Positions 62,301-64,000 of a DNA stretch of 64,000 nt are shown in pieces. A program made the position numbers and the translations under genes. The notes below the pieces were generated by a model that searched no databases, was not told the DNA's origin, and saw only the letters and a program-made list of their open reading frames with translations. Each line of letters begins with the position of its first letter. Within the stretch, counting starts at the first letter, position 1. Source of the DNA: Mastigias papua. Lineage: Eukaryota; Cnidaria; Scyphozoa; Rhizostomeae; Mastigiidae. Where the stretch lies: positions 3,851,240 through 3,915,239 of the forward strand of contig OZ025281.1 of assembly GCA_964019165.1 (NCBI GenBank), read 5' to 3'.

Positions 62301-63049
62301 CTGGCTGGGCAGAAATCCATTTCATTCGGATAAATTCTTCAAGATTATCACTAGTTGCAGCTCCTCGTAGCTTTACGGTCTCCGTACACCCATGCAAAGA
62401 CAATTACAAGAATTGAGATAAGAATTGCTTTAGCCTACAACCGCGGGATGCAGGCCCGTAGCCAAGGGGGCCTGGGGGCAAGCCTCCCTGGACTCTTGAA
62501 ATTTGACTCTTAGCCTCCCCTACAGAAATGAATTTTGTACATATATGTATTATATATACTGGCTGTGCCCCCCTTACGAATTCAAGCTGGCTAAAGGCCT
62601 GGCGGGCTGCTTTCGCGCTTTTGCTATCTCCTCTGAACTAGCTGCTAGATCATGTACGATCTGCAACTAACAGATTTAGTGGGACTTTTAGAAAGCCTCC
62701 AGAGTCTAGAAGCTGTCAAAAGTCTAGACAGCCCTGTAAAAATGCTACGCACAGTCAAACAGGGAGACTCTTAGCTCTACACAAGTTATGTTATTTCACA
62801 TAGAATCTCACAATATCAAACAACTTTTGATTGAAACTAATGCAAACGATTGTGAAGATTAAATATGATAAAGAATAAAAAGTTATATCTGATATCATAT
62901 TGCATGATGTTTGATTGGTGCATGTGTTCTCTAGAATTATTATTAGCAGACTTGCCTAATTTATGTGAGAACTAACACCAGGATTCAGCGACAGGTGTTT
63001 TCATAAGCTATTTTCTGAAGACGATCGTGACACGAAATATTCGTATCAG
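59324..63049. other. Gene-free stretch
   Basis: No convincing gene is present. Notable sequence includes a G-rich tract at 60675-60690, repeated CTGGGGGCTGGGAATTGGGG words at 62240-62295, and a transposon-end-like GCAGGCCCGTAGCCAAGGGG at 62450-62470. An 85-codon frame (61312-61569) has no domain. Confidence 0.45.
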
Positions 63050-63517
63050 TTGAAACATCAGATATACTGCAAATTATATCAAGGGAAACTGATTGACGTA
63101 TTTAATAAGTGTATAGAGGAATGGATTGACACCTGCACAAGACATCCAAATTGCAATGTTCAGATGTTACTCTCTAAAAGTCCCCATGTTTCGATGAACA
63201 GTTCATACCTGGGTTATAAGTACTATGTACGTTATTGCGCTTTCGAAATCATAGACCATTTGACAGCTACCGTGTCAGCTCCAGTGAGAAAGGTCTACTG
63301 CACTTCAATAGCGGCGCTAAAATTATGTTATAAAGCATTCTGGAGCGCACCGAGGAAACCACTTTCAATTTCATGCAATAAGCCTTTCATTCACAGAGTT
63401 ATTTTTCACGAAGGCTCATGGGGGCCCAATCTTTTGAGGACCCTTAGTGTTATGCTAAATGTAAGCCCATGCGCTACACCGTTGATTACTGCAAACAATC
63501 GAGCATTACAAAGCTAA
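63050..63517 (+). CDS. Unexplained 155-codon ORF
   Basis: The frame is open for 155 codons and contains nine cysteines scattered without a recognised pattern (for example EWIDTCTRHPNCNVQ). There is no signal peptide, membrane segment or familiar motif, and no clear promoter, splice signal or neighbour to support it. Its length is unusual for noncoding AT-rich sequence, so it may be an exon or the remnant of a transposon protein. I cannot name a function. Confidence 0.3.
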   Translation: MKHQIYCKLYQGKLIDVFNKCIEEWIDTCTRHPNCNVQMLLSKSPHVSMNSSYLGYKYYVRYCAFEIIDHLTATVSAPVRKVYCTSIAALKLCYKAFWSAPRKPLSISCNKPFIHRVIFHEGSWGPNLLRTLSVMLNVSPCATPLITANNRALQS

Positions 63518-63654
63518 GTTCATATAAACTGTGTGCAATCCTAGTAGCAAGTGGTTCATGCGTGCATGGGCGAGTTCCCGTTGAAACATATCCACAGAGT
63601 CTTGTCTCAACAATGAATACTGCACGACTGTGCAGTTACAATTGAGGAACTGTT

Positions 63655-64000
63655 ATAGAGCATAGGCACCATTTTTCTATAAGAAACATGGCCCAAGGCC
63701 AAGTAATAAAATTTTCTTATTTTTGGCCACATTTTAGCTGTAAAAATGTCTTATGAGTTTCTTATGTCGATGAAAATATTGCAAAGATAGCGAAAGCAAA
63801 ACTGAAAAAATTATCTCTTCTAAAGCTCATAAGGCTTAGAGCATAAAACATACTGTTGTGGAAACTTATTATATCCGTGGAGGAAACAAGGGGTTCTGAA
63901 ACTGTGAAAGATGGTACAGAAAGCTCTTAAGTTTTCCTTAACTCTTTACTTGTAGCTCTAAAAGTATCTTAAATTGTCGAGTGTCTAAGAGTAGGTCTGT
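63655..64000 (-). repeat. Dispersed AAGAAAC-rich repeat, inverted copy
   Basis: On the - strand it matches the family at 38104-39800: ACTTTTAGAGCTACAAGTAA, TTTCCTCCACGGATATAAT, AAAATGTGGCCAAAAATAAG and ATGTTTCTTATAGAAA. It continues past the window edge. Confidence 0.6.

Overview
The window is eukaryotic, AT-rich and intron-bearing. It is crowded with fossil retrotransposons, MITE-like DNA elements, simple repeats and short interstitial TTAGGG-like tracts. LINE 3' tails, an ISL2EU-type (THAP/YqaJ) transposon, hAT and Tc1 relics and the style of the non-LTR reverse transcriptase suggest a marine invertebrate. A cnidarian is my best guess, but the sequence alone does not prove it and another invertebrate phylum is possible.

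The main content is a cluster of at least five related genes for small secreted cysteine-rich peptides. Three lie in a same-strand array on the + strand: gene A (1-1266, 5' end outside the window), gene B (7485-10027) and gene C (13343-15690). Gene D (19692-22899) is on the - strand and gene E (29024-34780) on the + strand, so D and E are divergent. Each complete gene has three exons with phase-0 introns. Exon 1 is a signal peptide ending in a basic or dibasic stretch. Exon 2 carries six cysteines (C-x5-C-x4-CC-x8/10-C-x9-C). Exon 3 carries four (C-x-C-x5-C-x8/11-C). This ten-cysteine layout is that of the prokineticin / Dickkopf C-terminal / colipase-fold group. Products are 95-107 aa and most were found by joining exons across introns. 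Genes A-C sit in large duplicated units whose promoter, intron and 3' noncoding sequences are still alignable. The mature-peptide exon is visibly less conserved than the flanks, which suggests fast or diversifying evolution of a secreted signal or venom-type peptide.

Region by region. 1-18 kb: the A-B-C array, interrupted by a decayed LINE (with a MITE nested in it), an AATAT satellite, a second LINE fragment and a Tc1 relic. 18-35 kb: genes D and E with hAT MITEs, a (TA)n tract, a 14-bp minisatellite and LINE remains. 35-55 kb: no convincing protein gene; a SINE-like element, (CAT)n tracts, dispersed repeats, LINE tails and one possible TATA-driven spliced transcript at 53.8-54.7 kb. 55.37-59.32 kb: a complete ISL2EU-like DNA transposon with roughly 300-bp inverted repeats, a SWIM/YqaJ nuclease gene (+) and a convergent THAP/DDE transposase gene (-) with one intron. 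59.3-64 kb: gene-poor, with one unexplained 155-codon ORF and a dispersed repeat.

How the parts relate: the peptide genes are probably expressed independently from their own duplicated promoters. The transposon's two proteins would act together in its mobilisation. No operon-like arrangement, tRNA gene or CRISPR array was seen. No database search was possible, so family names rest on motif recognition.
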